DNA of 64,000 bases from Ramlibacter albus (GCF_014297445.1 NZ_JACORU010000005.1:248001-312000), one strand, 5' to 3'; positions 16,671 to 25,266 are shown, counted from the first letter of the stretch. The notes: a model not told the origin generated them from the sequence alone. A program made the numbers and translations.

Positions 16671-16817
16671 ATGGACGACGCACCGCAAGCCATCACCCCT
16701 CCCGCCCCCGGCCTCGAACGCGAGGAGCCCGAATTCGTGACCGAAGACGACATCCCCCGCGACGAGGACGGGTGGCGCTGGGCCACCGCGGAGATGGACA
16801 AGCTCGGGCACAAATGA
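16671..16817 (+). CDS. Small acidic protein, 48 aa
   Basis: Not recognised. Starts M-D-D-A-P-Q-A-I-T-P and includes E-D-D-I-P-R-D-E-D-G-W-R-W before a short helical end. AAGGAAACC lies upstream of the ATG, a fair ribosome binding site. Its stop overlaps the next ORF's ATG (ATGA), which supports both. Confidence 0.5.
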   Translation: MDDAPQAITPPAPGLEREEPEFVTEDDIPRDEDGWRWATAEMDKLGHK

Positions 16818-16966
16818 CGCCTGCCACGAGCCCGGCACCGGGGCCGGAGCCCACCGAGGCGCCCAAGCCCGCGAACCCGGAGCCGACGGCTGCGCCGGCA
16901 AGTCCCGAACGACCCACGACGCCGACGGACCATCCGCGCCCGGACCGGCACGAGCACGCAGACTAG
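16814..16966 (+). CDS. Small proline-rich protein, 50 aa
   Basis: Not recognised. Starts M-T-P-A-T-S-P-A-P-G and is almost wholly Pro, Ala, Glu and Thr, ending H-E-H-A-D; certainly disordered if made. Coupled to the preceding ORF by an ATGA overlap. The stop overlaps the convergent gene by 4 bp. Confidence 0.4.
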   Translation: MTPATSPAPGPEPTEAPKPANPEPTAAPASPERPTTPTDHPRPDRHEHAD

Positions 16967-17700
16967 CTTTCCCCCAGCATCCCCTGCGCGTCTTCATCGA
17001 AGCCCGCCGCCGGCGTGGCCTTCGCGAGTGCCATCCACACACCGAAGGGAAGCCCTGCGCGCGTGCGCCGCTTCGCGGCGCGCGCGACGCGCAAGCGGCC
17101 TTGCTCCAGCATCATCACGCCGCACTCGCCGGGGATTTCGTCGGGCTCGCCGACAGGCCGGCCGCGCGCATCGCTGCCCAGCACGTACCAGCACTCGCCG
17201 AGGTCGAGGTAGGCGCCGCGCTTGGCTTCCTGCTTCAGGTCGCCGAGCAGGTCGGCACGCCGGACCTTCACCTCGTGCACGATCGGCTCGACATACGATT
17301 CGACCGACGTGTGCCGGATCGAGAACACGTCGGGCTTGGCGATGCACCAGCGCAGCGGCCTGGCCTCATCGCCCGTGGGCACCTGCGCGCGCAGGCTGAG
17401 CCCGCGCCACGCGAGCCGGCCGGCGCGCACCATCTCCTGCGCGACCAGCTCCACGAGCGCCTCGTGGGCCGACAACGCGCCGCGGTTGCGCGCGAGCGCT
17501 TGCGAGAGCCATTGCACGCCCGCGTCGGTGACGCGCAGCGTCTCGTGGCCGAAAGCCGAGCGCACGCGTTCGAGCAGGCCGGCGGCCAGCAAATCGATCT
17601 CGAGTGCGTCCTGGCAGGGCCAGCCGGCCGAGCGGTAGACCTCGCGCAGGCGGCGGGCGTGGGCGCGCCCGAGGGGTGGAGCGACTGCGACTTTCTCCAT
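16963..17700 (-). CDS. Conserved hypothetical protein, possible PD-(D/E)XK-like fold
   Basis: A 245-residue soluble protein of unknown function. The N-terminal third looks like a winged-helix region (L-L-E-R-V-R-S-A-F-G, then L-R-V-T-D-A-G-V-Q-W-L). The centre carries K-P-D-V-F-S-I-R, then I-V-H-E-V-K-V-R-R-A-D-L followed by Y-L-D-L-G-E-C-W-Y-V-L. This D...E-x-K layout on adjacent strands matches the active-site pattern of PD-(D/E)XK nucleases, so a nuclease-like domain is inferred but not proven. It stands alone on its strand; the neighbours do not suggest a restriction system. Its start is 86 bp from the divergent gene at 17787. Confidence 0.65.
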   Translation of the reverse strand: MEKVAVAPPLGRAHARRLREVYRSAGWPCQDALEIDLLAAGLLERVRSAFGHETLRVTDAGVQWLSQALARNRGALSAHEALVELVAQEMVRAGRLAWRGLSLRAQVPTGDEARPLRWCIAKPDVFSIRHTSVESYVEPIVHEVKVRRADLLGDLKQEAKRGAYLDLGECWYVLGSDARGRPVGEPDEIPGECGVMMLEQGRLRVARAAKRRTRAGLPFGVWMALAKATPAAGFDEDAQGMLGES

Positions 17701-17786
17701 GGCACAGGAGTGTAGTAGGTACCCTCCGACGAAGGTTCGCGTCCCCGGCTGATCGGGGCTTCACGAGGGCTCACCACAATACCGGC

Positions 17787-18095
17787 ATGGATGACAAAGC
17801 TGTCTACGGCATCACTGCGCTTCGCTATTCCGGCTCCCAGATCGTCGAGGCGATGGTGGGGCTGGTCGACGAGAACATGGCCGGCTGGGACCTCGGGCCC
17901 ACGCCGACGAAACTGGTCGACGTGGTGGACCTCCTGGTGGAGGGCGACAAGGTGATCACCGTCTTCCCCGATGACGATGGTGGGCTCGAGCCCGGCCCGC
18001 AGGTGAAGGTGGACGTGCTGGCCGAAGGCACCGAGACGCTCGCGCTCGCCGAGGAGCGCCCGGGCAAGCGCCTCGCGGACCTCCCTCGGTTCTAG
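17787..18095 (+). CDS. Hypothetical protein, 102 aa
   Basis: Not recognised. A small acidic, beta-rich cytosolic protein (V-Y-G-I-T-A-L-R-Y, L-V-D-V-V-D-L-L-V-E-G-D-K-V-I-T-V-F, V-K-V-D-V-L-A-E-G). The pattern of short strands is consistent with a small barrel. No signal peptide. It converges on the EamA transporter gene with 3 bp between the stops. Confidence 0.6.
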   Translation: MDDKAVYGITALRYSGSQIVEAMVGLVDENMAGWDLGPTPTKLVDVVDLLVEGDKVITVFPDDDGGLEPGPQVKVDVLAEGTETLALAEERPGKRLADLPRF

Positions 18096-18098
18096 GGC

Positions 18099-18992
18099 CT
18101 AGGCGGCCGCGCGTCGCGGCAGCCGGATGAGGCCCGTCGACAGGGCCACCCCGCAGATGATCACCGCGCCGCACAGGACCATCCACGGCGTGACGGGCTC
18201 ATCGAGGAACACCGCGCCGTACACGATGGCGAAGACGGGGATGGCGAACGTCACCGTCACGGCGCGCGCGGGGCCCAGGCTTTCGATCAGGCGGAAATAC
18301 AGGACGTACGCGACGCCGGTGCAAAGCACGCCGACCACCGTGACGGCGACCCACGCCTGCGCGCCGGGCATTTGCGCGGGCCAGAGCCACAGCGCGGGCA
18401 GCAGCAGGCCGAGCGTCGCGCCCATCTGGCTACCCGTGGCCGTGACCAGCGAAGGCAGGCCTTTGAGGTAACGCTTGGTCGCATTGGCCGCGATGCCGTA
18501 GAACACCGTGGCAACCAGGCACGCGAGAACAGCCCACGCGCCGTCTGCCGCAGTGGCTTCCGGGCGGAACCCCGCCTTGTCCCACGCGAGCATGCCCACG
18601 CCCACGAAGCCCATGGCGAGGCCCACCATGCGCGAGGCGTCGAGTCGTTCGCCGAGCCAGACCCACGCGACGATCGCGCCGAAGAGCGGCACGGTGGCAT
18701 TGAGAATGGCGGACAGGCCGGTGGTGATGGACAGCACCGCGAACGCGAACAGCGCGAATGGGATGCCGGAATTGATCAGGCCGATCAGCAGCACGGACTT
18801 CCAATGCTGGCGGAACGTGGGTCCGAGCCCCCGCATCAGCATGAGCGGAACGAGGAAGGCGGTGGCAATGGCGACGCGAGCCGCGGCGGTCGGCAACGCG
18901 CCGAAGTCCACCACCGCGAGGCGCATGAAGAGGAACGACGCGCCCCAGATGGCGGCGAGCAGGACGAAGTCGACGATGGCGGCGGGACTCAT
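18099..18992 (-). CDS. EamA/DMT-superfamily transporter
   Basis: A 297-residue inner-membrane protein with about ten hydrophobic segments and two EamA repeats of about 140 residues. Typical marks are the start V-L-L-A-A-I-W-G-A-S-F-L-F-M-R and the repeat-end segment W-L-G-E-R-L-D. Such RhaT/YdcZ-type transporters export amino acids or other small metabolites; the substrate cannot be read from sequence. ATG 18992 gives a standard length. It stands alone, 79 bp upstream in transcription of the ogt stop. Confidence 0.9.
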   Translation of the reverse strand: MSPAAIVDFVLLAAIWGASFLFMRLAVVDFGALPTAAARVAIATAFLVPLMLMRGLGPTFRQHWKSVLLIGLINSGIPFALFAFAVLSITTGLSAILNATVPLFGAIVAWVWLGERLDASRMVGLAMGFVGVGMLAWDKAGFRPEATAADGAWAVLACLVATVFYGIAANATKRYLKGLPSLVTATGSQMGATLGLLLPALWLWPAQMPGAQAWVAVTVVGVLCTGVAYVLYFRLIESLGPARAVTVTFAIPVFAIVYGAVFLDEPVTPWMVLCGAVIICGVALSTGLIRLPRRAAA

Positions 18993-19071
18993 GAGTTCGC
19001 CAGTGTGCAGGCAAAGCAGCGAGCCGCCGCCGCGCCATTGATGAAACTTGCCCGCCGCATTGATACCGCAG

Positions 19072-19551
19072 TCACATCAATGCGCGTTCGAGTTTGAGAA
19101 GCGCCGTCTTGCGATCGAGCCCGCCCGCATAGCCGGTGAGCTGCCCGCCCGAGCCGAGCACGCGATGGCAGGGCACGACGATCGACAACGGGTTGCGCCC
19201 GATCGCGGCACCCACCGCGCGCGATGCGGCAGGCTTGCCGATGCGCTGCCCGATCAAGGAGTAGCTGCTGGTGTCCCCGCACGGAATGGCCAGCAGCGCA
19301 TTCCACACCGACTGCTGGAAAGACGTGCCGAGGCCGAGGTCCAGCGGCAGGTCGAAGCGCGTGCGCGTGCCGTCGAAGTACTCCTGCAACTGCGCTATCG
19401 CCTGCTGCAGGACGGGGTGCCCGGGGTTCTCCGGCCAGCCGCGCATGTCGGGCTGGTGGCGCTGCCCGTCGAACCACAGGCCCGCAAGCCCTTTCGACGT
19501 GGCGCCGAGGATGATGGTGCCCAGGGGCGAGCCCCAGCGTGCGATTTCCAT
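19072..19551 (-). CDS. ogt: Methylated-DNA--protein-cysteine methyltransferase
   Basis: A 159-residue O6-alkylguanine-DNA alkyltransferase that moves the alkyl group to its own Cys. The active-site signature I-V-V-P-C-H-R-V-L is present, with the upstream N-P-L-S-I and downstream G-Y-A-G-G-L-D-R-K segments. ATG 19551 is preceded by AAGGA, and a longer frame would run into the AlkA gene. It follows the Ada-AlkA fusion by 11 bp, so one transcript can supply base excision and direct reversal of alkylation damage. Confidence 0.93.
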   Translation of the reverse strand: MEIARWGSPLGTIILGATSKGLAGLWFDGQRHQPDMRGWPENPGHPVLQQAIAQLQEYFDGTRTRFDLPLDLGLGTSFQQSVWNALLAIPCGDTSSYSLIGQRIGKPAASRAVGAAIGRNPLSIVVPCHRVLGSGGQLTGYAGGLDRKTALLKLERALM

Positions 19552-19562
19552 GGTGGTGTCCT

Positions 19563-21047
19563 TCACATCGAGTGCCAGGCGCGGATGACCGCGTAGCTGC
19601 GCCACGGCTTCCACGCCTGCGAGGCGGCTTCGGCCTCGCGCGCGGGGTTGCGTTCGCCCTGCACGCCCAGCGCCTTGTGCAGCGCGACGTCGCCGGCGGG
19701 GAAGGCATCGGGCCAGCGCAGGGCGCGCATGGCGATGTATTGCGCGGTCCAGTCGCCGATGCCCGGCAGTTCCTTCAGGGCCGTGGTGGTGGCTGCAACG
19801 TCCGCGCCGCCGTGCAACGCGATGCGGCCTTCGGCCACCGCCTTGGCGATGCCCACGATCGCTGCCTGGCGCTGCTTGACGATGCCGAGCTGCCCCAGTG
19901 CGTCGCCTTCCGCCTGCGCGAGCACGGCCGGCGCGGGGAAGAGCTTGCGCAGGGCCGGGTAGGGCGTTTCGACGGCGTCACCGAAGCGGTCGACGAGCCG
20001 CTGCGCAAGCGTGCGTGCCGCCGCGACGGTGATCTGCTGGCCGAGCACGGCACGTACCGCGAGCTCGTAGCCGCTCACCGCGCCCGGCACGCGCAGCCCG
20101 TCGCCTTGCGGGAAGCGCTCGTGCAGCACGGCATTGATCGCCTGCGGGTCGGCGTCGAGGTCGAGCATTGCGCGCACCCGGCGGATCACGAGCGGCAGCG
20201 CTTCGCGCAGGCTCGGGCTCACCTCCAGCTGCACCTGCGGCTGCGTGGCGTCGAAACGCGCGATGAACCAGCCCGCTACGCTGCCGTCCTTCGTGGACAC
20301 GGCGAGCGTGCGGCCGAGCGTGAGCTTGTCCATGTCCACGAACTCGAGCCCGTCGATGCGCCGTGTCGCGAAGAACGACAGCATCGCGGCCGTGTCGTAC
20401 GGCGGGCGCAAGCCCAGCCGCACCTGCGGACCGGCGCCACCGCGGCCGCCTTCGCGCCGCAGCTGTGTCGGGTTCAGCCCGTAGTGCTGGACGAACGCCG
20501 CGTTGAAGCGCCGCACGCTCGCGAAGCCGCTGGAGAGTGCCACCTGCGTGATGGGCAGGTCGGTGTCGGCCAGCAGCTGCTTGGCCGTGAGCAGCCGCCG
20601 GGTCTGCAGGTACTGCAGCGGCGAGACGCCGAACTGGGCCTCGAAGATGCGGCGCAGGTGCCGGTCGCTCACGCCGAGGCGGCCGGCGAGGTCCTCCACG
20701 GAGGGTGTGCCGTCGCTCCATGCTTCGGGCTCGTCCAGCAGGCGCGCGGCCTGCTGGGCCAGGATCGCGCTCGCGTCCTGGATGGACCACGTGAGCGCGC
20801 GCGGCGCCAGCTCGGGGCGGCAGCGCAGGCACGGCCGGAAGCCGGCGCTCTCGGCCTGCGCGGCATGGCTGAAGAAGCGGCAGTTCTCGCGGCGGGGCGT
20901 GCGCACCTTGCAGACGGGCCGGCAGTAGATGCCGGTGGTGGTGACGCCGGTGAAGAAACGCCCGTCGAAGCGCGCGTCCCGCGCCTTCAGGGCGAGGTAG
21001 CAGGCATCGGGCTGGAGGGCTTCGGCGACCGGGGGCATGAGGGCCAT
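19563..21047 (-). CDS. Ada-type regulator fused to AlkA DNA-3-methyladenine glycosylase
   Basis: A 494-residue three-part protein. Residues about 15-85 are an Ada zinc/methyl-phosphotriester domain with four Cys (G-I-Y-C-R-P-V-C and C-L-R-C-R). About 95-195 is an AraC-type double helix-turn-helix (L-A-G-R-L-G-V-S-D-R-H-L-R-R). About 215-494 is AlkA: the N-terminal AlkA fold, then the helix-hairpin-helix E-L-P-G-I-G-D-W-T-A with the catalytic Asp in F-P-A-G-D-V-A-L. It should sense methylated DNA phosphates, activate its own operon and excise 3-alkyl purines. This Ada-AlkA fusion is known in several Proteobacteria and Actinobacteria. ATG 21038 is an alternative start three codons in. Confidence 0.92.
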   Translation of the reverse strand: MALMPPVAEALQPDACYLALKARDARFDGRFFTGVTTTGIYCRPVCKVRTPRRENCRFFSHAAQAESAGFRPCLRCRPELAPRALTWSIQDASAILAQQAARLLDEPEAWSDGTPSVEDLAGRLGVSDRHLRRIFEAQFGVSPLQYLQTRRLLTAKQLLADTDLPITQVALSSGFASVRRFNAAFVQHYGLNPTQLRREGGRGGAGPQVRLGLRPPYDTAAMLSFFATRRIDGLEFVDMDKLTLGRTLAVSTKDGSVAGWFIARFDATQPQVQLEVSPSLREALPLVIRRVRAMLDLDADPQAINAVLHERFPQGDGLRVPGAVSGYELAVRAVLGQQITVAAARTLAQRLVDRFGDAVETPYPALRKLFPAPAVLAQAEGDALGQLGIVKQRQAAIVGIAKAVAEGRIALHGGADVAATTTALKELPGIGDWTAQYIAMRALRWPDAFPAGDVALHKALGVQGERNPAREAEAASQAWKPWRSYAVIRAWHSM

Positions 21048-21102
21048 GATACGCAGCGGCGGGGCTGCGACTGGCCGTTTCCGGACATGTCCCCGGGCGG
21101 GG

Positions 21103-21405
21103 TCAGCGCGCGCCGGGGAAGTTGTGCAGGACGTCGTCCTTGGTCTTCTTGAGGGCCGCGGCGCGGGTGCTGGCCTCGGTGACCGAAACGCTCAGCGCCT
21201 GCATCGTCAGCTGCACTCTCAGCAGGCCCGCGCCGGACAGCAGGTCGCCGTCGAGCTTTTCCTCGTCCAGCGCTTCGACGAGTTTCTTCTCCAGCTCGGT
21301 GACGACGGCGACGGACTGGGTGAACTGCGCTTGTGACGAGCCATCGGGCCTGGGCGCGGCAGGCGCGGCGGTGACGGGCGGCGTGGAACTGGAGATGGAC
21401 GACAT
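21103..21405 (-). CDS. Hypothetical helical protein, 100 aa
   Basis: Not recognised. A Ser/Pro/Ala-rich start (M-S-S-I-S-S-S-T-P-P-V) is followed by long amphipathic helix segments (V-T-E-L-E-K-K-L-V-E-A-L-D-E-E-K and L-L-R-V-Q-L-T-M-Q-A-L-S-V-S-V-T). The small size and helical-hairpin form loosely recall secretion-system rod or needle proteins, but no secretion genes are nearby, so no function is assigned. ATG 21405 is chosen as the first Met with suitable composition. Confidence 0.5.
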   Translation of the reverse strand: MSSISSSTPPVTAAPAAPRPDGSSQAQFTQSVAVVTELEKKLVEALDEEKLDGDLLSGAGLLRVQLTMQALSVSVTEASTRAAALKKTKDDVLHNFPGAR

Positions 21406-21503
21406 GGCGGGCCTTTGCGGATGGGTATGCCCGGTTCGTGGCACCGCGTGCGCGGCGGTTCCTTCACCCCACCTCATGCAGGACCCGCCCCTACAATTTC
21501 CCG

Positions 21504-22889
21504 ATGCAACCCAGCCCCAGTATCTTCAAGGCCTACGATGTCCGCGGCATCGTCCCCACCACCTTGGACGAGGAGGTGGCCGAAGCGCTCGGCCGCGCTT
21601 TCGGCACGCTCGCGCTGAAGGAAGGCGAGACGACAGTCGCGGTGGGCCGCGACGGCCGGCTCAGCGGCCCCTCGCTTTCCGCCGCACTCGTGCGCGGCCT
21701 CACCTCCACCGGCCTGGACGTCATCGACGTCGGCATGGTGACCACGCCCATGCTGTACTTCGCCGCGAGCACGCTGTGCGAAAGCGGCATCCAGGTCACC
21801 GGCAGCCACAACCCGAAGGACTACAACGGCTTCAAGATGGTGATGCGCGGCCGCGCGATCTACGGCGACGAGATCCAGGCCTTGCGGCAGGTGATCGAGC
21901 AGCGCTCGTGGAAGCAGGCGGGCCAGCCGGGCAACATCCGCAACGTCAACATCCTCGCGCCGTACCGCGACCGCATCGTCGCCGACATCAAGCTCGCGCG
22001 GCCGCTGAAGATCGTCGTGGATTGCGGCAACGGCGTGGCAGGCGCGTCGGCGCCGGGCATCTTTCGCGCGATCGGCTGCGAGGTGACGGAGCTGTTCAGC
22101 GAGGTCGACGGCAACTTCCCCAACCACCACCCGGACCCGAGCAAGCCGGAGAACCTGCGCGACCTGATCGCGAAGCTGAAGGAGACCGGCGCCGACCTGG
22201 GCCTCGCGTTCGACGGCGACGGCGACCGCCTCGGCATCATCACGCGCGGCGGCAACAACATCTACCCGGACCGGCAGATGATGCTGTTCGCGCGCGACGT
22301 GCTCTCGCGCGTGCCGGGCGGCACGATCCTGTTCGACGTGAAGTGCACGCAGCGGCTTGCGCCGACGATCCGCGAGGCGGGCGGCCAGCCGTTGATGTTC
22401 AAGACGGGGCATTCACTGATCAAGGCGAAGATGCGCGAGGTGGGTTCGCCGCTCGGGGGCGAGATGAGCGGGCACATCTTCTTCAAGGAGCGGTGGTACG
22501 GCTTCGACGACGGCACCTATGCGGGGTGCCGGTTGCTCGAGATCCTGTCGCGCCATGAGGACCCCAGCGCCGTGCTCGATGCGTTGCCCACGAGCTATTC
22601 GACGCCGGAGCTGAATGTGCAGTGTGCCGAGGGCGAGCCGCACCGCCTGGTGGCGCAACTCGTGCGCGAGGCGAAGTTCGATGCGCCGGCGGAGGTGTCG
22701 ACCATCGACGGCGTGCGGGTGGATTGGCCGGACGGGTTCGGGCTGATCCGCGCTTCGAACACGACACCGGTGCTCGTGCTGCGCTTCGAGGGGCATACGC
22801 CCGAAGCGCTGCACCGGATCGAGCACGAAATGCTCGCGCTGCTGAGGACGGTGAAGCCTGACGCTAAGATCGGCGCCGCGGCGCATTGA
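21504..22889 (+). CDS. Phosphomannomutase/phosphoglucomutase (alpha-D-phosphohexomutase)
   Basis: A 461-residue enzyme, the size of P. aeruginosa AlgC, interconverting hexose 1- and 6-phosphates for LPS, exopolysaccharide or glycogen precursors. The four domains show F-K-A-Y-D-V-R-G at the start, the phosphoserine loop V-T-G-S-H-N-P-K, the metal loop F-D-G-D-G-D-R, the sugar-binding G-G-E-M-S-G-H and the phosphate-binding R-A-S-N-T-T-P. ATG 21504 begins the family homology; the in-frame ATG at 21438 has none. The LPS genes waaC and waaA follow after a repeat element, which fits a cell-surface role. Confidence 0.94.
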   Translation: MQPSPSIFKAYDVRGIVPTTLDEEVAEALGRAFGTLALKEGETTVAVGRDGRLSGPSLSAALVRGLTSTGLDVIDVGMVTTPMLYFAASTLCESGIQVTGSHNPKDYNGFKMVMRGRAIYGDEIQALRQVIEQRSWKQAGQPGNIRNVNILAPYRDRIVADIKLARPLKIVVDCGNGVAGASAPGIFRAIGCEVTELFSEVDGNFPNHHPDPSKPENLRDLIAKLKETGADLGLAFDGDGDRLGIITRGGNNIYPDRQMMLFARDVLSRVPGGTILFDVKCTQRLAPTIREAGGQPLMFKTGHSLIKAKMREVGSPLGGEMSGHIFFKERWYGFDDGTYAGCRLLEILSRHEDPSAVLDALPTSYSTPELNVQCAEGEPHRLVAQLVREAKFDAPAEVSTIDGVRVDWPDGFGLIRASNTTPVLVLRFEGHTPEALHRIEHEMLALLRTVKPDAKIGAAAH

Positions 22890-22913
22890 GGCTGCGCAGG
22901 GGTGCACGAAGGC

Positions 22914-22993
22914 TGTCATCCCGGGCTTGACCCGGGATCCATGCCGGCGCGTCGCCTCGCCACCATGGATTGCGGGTCGAGCCCGCAATGACA
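22914..22993. repeat. 80-bp REP-like element with two hairpins
   Basis: Bounded by TGTCAT and ATGACA. It holds two stem-loops: TCCCGGG-cttga-CCCGGGA (22919-22937) and TGCGGG-tcga-GCCCGCA (about 22970-22987), joined by a segment with the mirrored words ATCCATG and CATGGAT. The same left half recurs at 43978. The form matches the widely dispersed extragenic repeats with CCCGGGCTTGACCCGGG that I know from other proteobacterial genomes. It lies in the mutase-waaC gap and ends 4 bp before the waaC start. Confidence 0.8.
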
Positions 22994-22997
22994 CCTT

Positions 22998-23999
22998 TTG
23001 AACATCCTCATCGTCAAGCTTTCTTCATTGGGCGACGTCGTGCACACGATGCCGGCGGTCCAGGACATCCGCCGCGCGCTGCCGGCGGCGCGCATCGACT
23101 GGGTCGTGGAGCGCGGCTTCGCGCCGCTCGTGGAGCGCTGCGAGGGGGTGCGCAAGGTGATTCCCTGTGAGCTGCGCAAGTGGCGCAAGGACCCGTTCTC
23201 GGCCGAAACGCGCCATGCATGGCGCGCATTCCGCGACGACCTGCAGTCCACCCCGTACGACGCCGTGGTCGATGTGCAGGGGCTCACCAAATCCGCGCTG
23301 GTCGCGCACGTGGCGCGCATCGCGGCCGGTGGAAAGCGCTTTGCGATGGCCAACCGCACCGAAGGCTCGAGTTACGAAGCGGCCACGCGCTGGCTGGCCG
23401 ACGTGGCGGTGCCGATCCAGCCGCACATCCACGCGGTGGAGAGGGCGCGCGAGCTGTGTGCGCGTGCGCTGCGGTACGCAGTGCCGCAGCCGCTGCGTTT
23501 CGGTTTGATGGCTCGCGACAGCGCTCCGGGCGGTGGATCGTCGCCGGACGTCGCTGCACGACGCGGCCCGGTTGCGTTCATCCACGGCACCTCCCGCGCG
23601 GACAAGGCCTGGCCCGAAACCCATTGGATCGAGCTGGGCCGCACGCTCGCGGCCGAAGGCGCGACCCTCGCGCTGCCACACGGCTCCGACGACGAAGAAA
23701 CCGCCAGCCGCCGCATGGCGCAGTCCATCGGCCCGGCGGCCGGAGTGTGGCCGCGCATGAAGCTCGACGCGCTCACCGACCGCCTCGCGGGCTGCGCCGG
23801 CGCGATTGGCGTGGACAGCGGCCTGAGCCACATCGCGGTGGCGCTGGACCTGCCGCACGTGCAGGTCTACAACTTCGACACCGCATGGCGCACGGGGCCG
23901 CTGCCGGGCATGGCGCGTCAGCGCAGCGTCTACGCGCAACCCGCGCCTTCGGTGGCCGACGTTCTGCACGCCTGGCGCGCAGTCGGCGGGCCGCGGTGA
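22998..23999 (+). CDS. waaC: Lipopolysaccharide heptosyltransferase I
   Basis: A 333-residue GT-B glycosyltransferase of family GT9 that adds the first L-glycero-D-manno-heptose to Kdo in the LPS inner core. Marks: N-I-L-I-V-K-L-S-S-L-G-D-V-V-H-T-M-P at the N-terminus, V-D-V-Q-G-L-T-K-S in the acceptor domain, and G-V-D-S-G-L-S-H-I-A in the ADP-heptose site. The start is TTG 22998, since no ATG exists between the upstream repeat and the first conserved residues. A flexible insert rich in Gly, Ser and Ala (around residues 172-185) separates the two domains. waaA follows after 31 bp. Confidence 0.92.
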   Translation: MNILIVKLSSLGDVVHTMPAVQDIRRALPAARIDWVVERGFAPLVERCEGVRKVIPCELRKWRKDPFSAETRHAWRAFRDDLQSTPYDAVVDVQGLTKSALVAHVARIAAGGKRFAMANRTEGSSYEAATRWLADVAVPIQPHIHAVERARELCARALRYAVPQPLRFGLMARDSAPGGGSSPDVAARRGPVAFIHGTSRADKAWPETHWIELGRTLAAEGATLALPHGSDDEETASRRMAQSIGPAAGVWPRMKLDALTDRLAGCAGAIGVDSGLSHIAVALDLPHVQVYNFDTAWRTGPLPGMARQRSVYAQPAPSVADVLHAWRAVGGPR

Positions 24000-24030
24000 C
24001 AGGCGCCGGGCAGGCGACAATCGCGCGGCC

Positions 24031-25266
24031 ATGATGCGCCCGCTCTACACCCTTGCCATGCTCGGCGCGCAGCCGCTGCTGCGGCGCAAGCTGCGCCGGC
24101 GCGGCGTGGCGGAGCCGGGTTACCTCGAACACGTGGAGGAGCGCTTCGGCCGTTACGAAGGCGCGACGCAGCCGGGGCGGCTGTGGATCCACGCGGTGTC
24201 CCTGGGAGAAACGCGTGCGGCCGCGATCCTTGTCGATGCCTTGCGGCGCGAGCAGCCGGGTTTGCGCCTGCTGCTCACGCACGGCACGGCGACCGGCCGC
24301 GCCGAAGGCCTGCGCCTGCTGCGTGACGGCGACGCGCAGGCGTGGTTGCCCTGGGACACGCCGGGCGCGGTGACGCGCTTCCTCAACCACTTCAGGCCCA
24401 GCGCGGGCGTGCTGATGGAAACCGAGGTGTGGCCCAACATCGCGGCGCTGTGCAAGGCGCAGGGCGTGCCGCTGGCGCTGGCGAATGCGCGTCTCTCGGA
24501 GAAGTCGCTGGCGCAGACGCGGCGGCTGTCGGGCTTGTCCCGGCCGGCGTATGGCTCTCTTTCGGCCGTGTGGGCGCAGACCGAGGCCGATGCGCGGCGG
24601 CTGGCCGAAGCCGGGGCGACCGTGAAAGGCGTCTTCGGCAACCTGAAATTCGATGCGACGCCGAACGGCGCGCAGATCGCGCAAGGGCAGGCATGGCGCT
24701 TTTCGCTGGGCCGGCCCGTCGTCATGTTCGCGAGCTCGCGCGAGGGCGAGGAGGCGGAGTTCCTGCGAGCGTTGCCGCGCGATGCGGGCGTGCAATGGCT
24801 GGTCGTGCCGCGCCATCCGCAACGCTTCGACGAAGTCGCCGGGCTCGTCGCGCAGGCGGGGTTCACCGTGTCGCGCCGCAGTGCGTGGGGTGATTCACCC
24901 GAGCGCGCTGACGTGTGGATCGGCGATTCGCTTGGCGAGATGGCGCTGTACTACGGCCTGTCCGACGTTGCGTTGCTCGGTGGCAGTTTCGCGCCACTTG
25001 GCGGGCAGAACCTGATCGAAGCCGCCGCCTGTGGCTGCCCTGTGGTGATGGGACCGCACACGTTCAACTTCGCCGAAGCCGCGGAGCTTGCGGAGCAGGC
25101 CGGTGCCGCGTTACGCGTGAGTGGGATGGAAGAGGGCGTGCGCCGGGGCGTCGCAGTCGCAAAGGATCACCGCGACATCACGCAAGCGTGCCTTGCGTTC
25201 GCCGCGGCGCATCGCGGTGCGGCGGCGAAAACCGCCGCCGCCGTGCTCGGTCTGCTCAGGGCTTGA
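24031..25266 (+). CDS. waaA: 3-deoxy-D-manno-octulosonic acid (Kdo) transferase
   Basis: A 411-residue inner-membrane-associated GT30 enzyme that moves Kdo from CMP-Kdo to lipid IVA. The N-terminus has a short hydrophobic anchor, then E-E-R-F-G-R-Y with the conserved Glu, I-H-A-V-S-L-G-E-T-R-A-A, L-T-H-G-T-A-T-G-R, and near the C-terminus G-G-S-F-A-P-L-G-G-Q-N-L-I-E-A-A and the G-P-H-T-F-N-F segment. It follows waaC and forms an LPS inner-core pair. Its 3' end overlaps the convergent tolC-like gene by 11 bp. Confidence 0.94.
   Translation: MMRPLYTLAMLGAQPLLRRKLRRRGVAEPGYLEHVEERFGRYEGATQPGRLWIHAVSLGETRAAAILVDALRREQPGLRLLLTHGTATGRAEGLRLLRDGDAQAWLPWDTPGAVTRFLNHFRPSAGVLMETEVWPNIAALCKAQGVPLALANARLSEKSLAQTRRLSGLSRPAYGSLSAVWAQTEADARRLAEAGATVKGVFGNLKFDATPNGAQIAQGQAWRFSLGRPVVMFASSREGEEAEFLRALPRDAGVQWLVVPRHPQRFDEVAGLVAQAGFTVSRRSAWGDSPERADVWIGDSLGEMALYYGLSDVALLGGSFAPLGGQNLIEAAACGCPVVMGPHTFNFAEAAELAEQAGAALRVSGMEEGVRRGVAVAKDHRDITQACLAFAAAHRGAAAKTAAAVLGLLRA

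Noticed and set aside
21103..21405. Type III secretion rod or needle protein
   Set aside because: Size and helices fit loosely, but there are no secretion genes around it, so it is left as hypothetical.
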